Assembly (NCBI GenBank): GCA_017556595.1
Contig: JAFYML010000116.1
Span: 1 to 13,985, forward strand
DNA length: 13,985 nt
DNA from: Bacteroides sp.
GTDB lineage: Bacteria; Bacteroidota; Bacteroidia; Bacteroidales; Bacteroidaceae
Direction of reading: 5' to 3'
Numbering within the stretch: the first letter of the stretch is position 1; each line of letters begins with the position of its first letter. Below are positions 13,083-13,985 of the stretch, one piece after another. The notes under the pieces were generated by a model, which was not told the origin of the DNA, did not search any database, and worked only from the letters and a program-made list of their open reading frames with translations. A program made the translations under genes and the position numbers.

Positions 13083-13985
13083 TTATAATGCTTTTTCTAA
13101 CTCTTCTTTCATCTTGCTTGTACCCGGATAGCCAACCGATCTGAATGCGGTGTTTCCTTCGCGGTCTATTATATAATAGGTTGGCACGCCACTGATATCG
13201 AGCGAATTGCCTAAATATTCCCATTGTTCTTGGGTGAGGTAGAAGTGTTCGCCATGTAAATCAGGTATCATCTGTTCCCATGTCGTTTTATCAGAGGTCT
13301 CACCGGTGATGTAAACATACACTATATCTTTATCTTTCAGCATTTCTTTCATGGGCTTCATTTCCTTATTGGCTGCTCTACAAGGGCCGCACCATGTTGC
13401 CCAGAAGTCAACCAATAGGACCTTTCCACGGAATTTGCTGATGATGCTTTCAAATAGCTTTTCGTTGGCTACATCGCCCACTTCGTTTACGTTATAGCCC
13501 TCTTTCTTTTTGTTGGCTTCGATGGTAGCGAGTAGTTTCTCATTGACATCGTTCAGGTATTGCTGACAAGCTTCGGGTAGCGATTTCATCTCTTCTTTCT
13601 GCTTGTCGGTTAGCGGAGTGAAGCCGTGCAAATCATTAACGATTGCCAATGTTTTATTCATACTCTTCAATAATCCCTCCTTCATGGTTGAAGTATTTCC
13701 ATTTATTCTTAAGAGCGATGGATATGGATTGGTGGTTATCGCAATGGTGCTGTTCAGCAAATCTTCTAATTCTTTAGGTAGTTGATAGAAATCGGCAGGG
13801 ATGGTTTGGCTCATCTTTTTCCAACCAGCGAGGATTTCTTCTTCACTCTTATTATTCATCAGCTCTTTACGTTGGTATATGTTGATATAGTTTTCGGGTG
13901 CCATTATCAAAGAGGACATCATACGAGCAGCTGCTTCTACCTTAATATAGTCTTTGGTAGCTTGGCTCAAGTCCGATTGGTTTGC
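13083..13985 (-). CDS. TlpA/ResA-like thiol-disulfide oxidoreductase (5' end outside window)
   Basis: The frame is open to the right edge, so the N-terminus, probably with a signal peptide, is missing; 300 residues are visible. A helical N-terminal part of about 180 residues without a recognised motif precedes a thioredoxin-like domain (roughly 185-300). That domain has FRGKVLLVDFWATWCGPC, with the redox pair in WCGPC (198-202), and a GVPT cis-proline loop (266-269). TlpA-type proteins with long N-terminal regions are common in Bacteroidetes envelopes, where they reduce or shuffle disulfides of exported proteins. An in-frame TTG at 13970 is not the likely start, since coding continues upstream of it. 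The small lipoprotein and barrel protein follow in the same direction. Confidence 0.85.
   Translation of the reverse strand, partial: ANQSDLSQATKDYIKVEAAARMMSSLIMAPENYINIYQRKELMNNKSEEEILAGWKKMSQTIPADFYQLPKELEDLLNSTIAITTNPYPSLLRINGNTSTMKEGLLKSMNKTLAIVNDLHGFTPLTDKQKEEMKSLPEACQQYLNDVNEKLLATIEANKKKEGYNVNEVGDVANEKLFESIISKFRGKVLLVDFWATWCGPCRAANKEMKPMKEMLKDKDIVYVYITGETSDKTTWEQMIPDLHGEHFYLTQEQWEYLGNSLDISGVPTYYIIDREGNTAFRSVGYPGTSKMKEELEKAL

Noticed and set aside
13968..13970. TTG at 13970 as the start of the TlpA-like gene
   Set aside because: The frame stays open to the window edge and the protein lacks its export signal, so the gene is better read as truncated by the window.

Overview
The window looks like a chromosomal segment from an anaerobe of the order Bacteroidales (Bacteroides, Phocaeicola or Prevotella type; I cannot fix the genus). 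The reasons are repeated promoters with the Bacteroidetes -7 box TAnnTTTG (usually TATCTTTG) placed just ahead of genes, A-rich leaders without Shine-Dalgarno sites, an S46 dipeptidyl-peptidase, a DbpA/DeaD-like helicase with a very basic tail, and a TlpA-type thioredoxin beside a small lipoprotein and a beta-barrel protein. I see no rRNA, tRNA, CRISPR array, insertion sequence or phage gene.

Left third (1-4857, + strand): a possible divergent partial gene at the edge, then a tight cluster of ruvB (Holliday-junction motor), a polysaccharide flippase 5 nt later, and a secreted S46 peptidase whose ATG overlaps the flippase stop (ATGA). The peptidase has Gly at the specificity position, as in DPP7 rather than DPP11. 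Its stop codon overlaps that of the convergent ahpF.

Middle (4854-8830): a complete peroxide-defence locus. ahpC and ahpF (peroxidase and its FAD/NADH reductase) and oxyR lie on the minus strand; dps (ferritin-like DNA protector) is divergent from oxyR. Both control regions carry a paired dyad closely resembling the enterobacterial OxyR operator (ATAG-N7-CTAT, repeated). One lies between oxyR and dps and covers the oxyR -7 box. The other overlaps the end of oxyR and sits upstream of the ahpC promoter. In both, the dyad centres are 21 bp apart, the distal dyad is the perfect one, and the distances to the -7 boxes differ by exactly 10 bp. A long perfect hairpin lies between ahpC and ahpF. This regulatory architecture is the most interesting content of the window.

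Right part (8831-13985): a DUF2752 membrane protein followed by a polytopic UPF0259/DUF975-like membrane protein on the plus strand. A bidirectional terminator is shared with a convergent DEAD-box RNA helicase, which has a consensus promoter and most likely starts at a GTG. Last comes a minus-strand cluster entering from the right edge: a TlpA/ResA-like thioredoxin protein (5' end outside the window), a small lipoprotein and a beta-barrel outer-membrane protein, closed by a strong terminator.

I found no obviously new defence or mobile system. The genes belong to recognisable families, and the best leads are regulatory.
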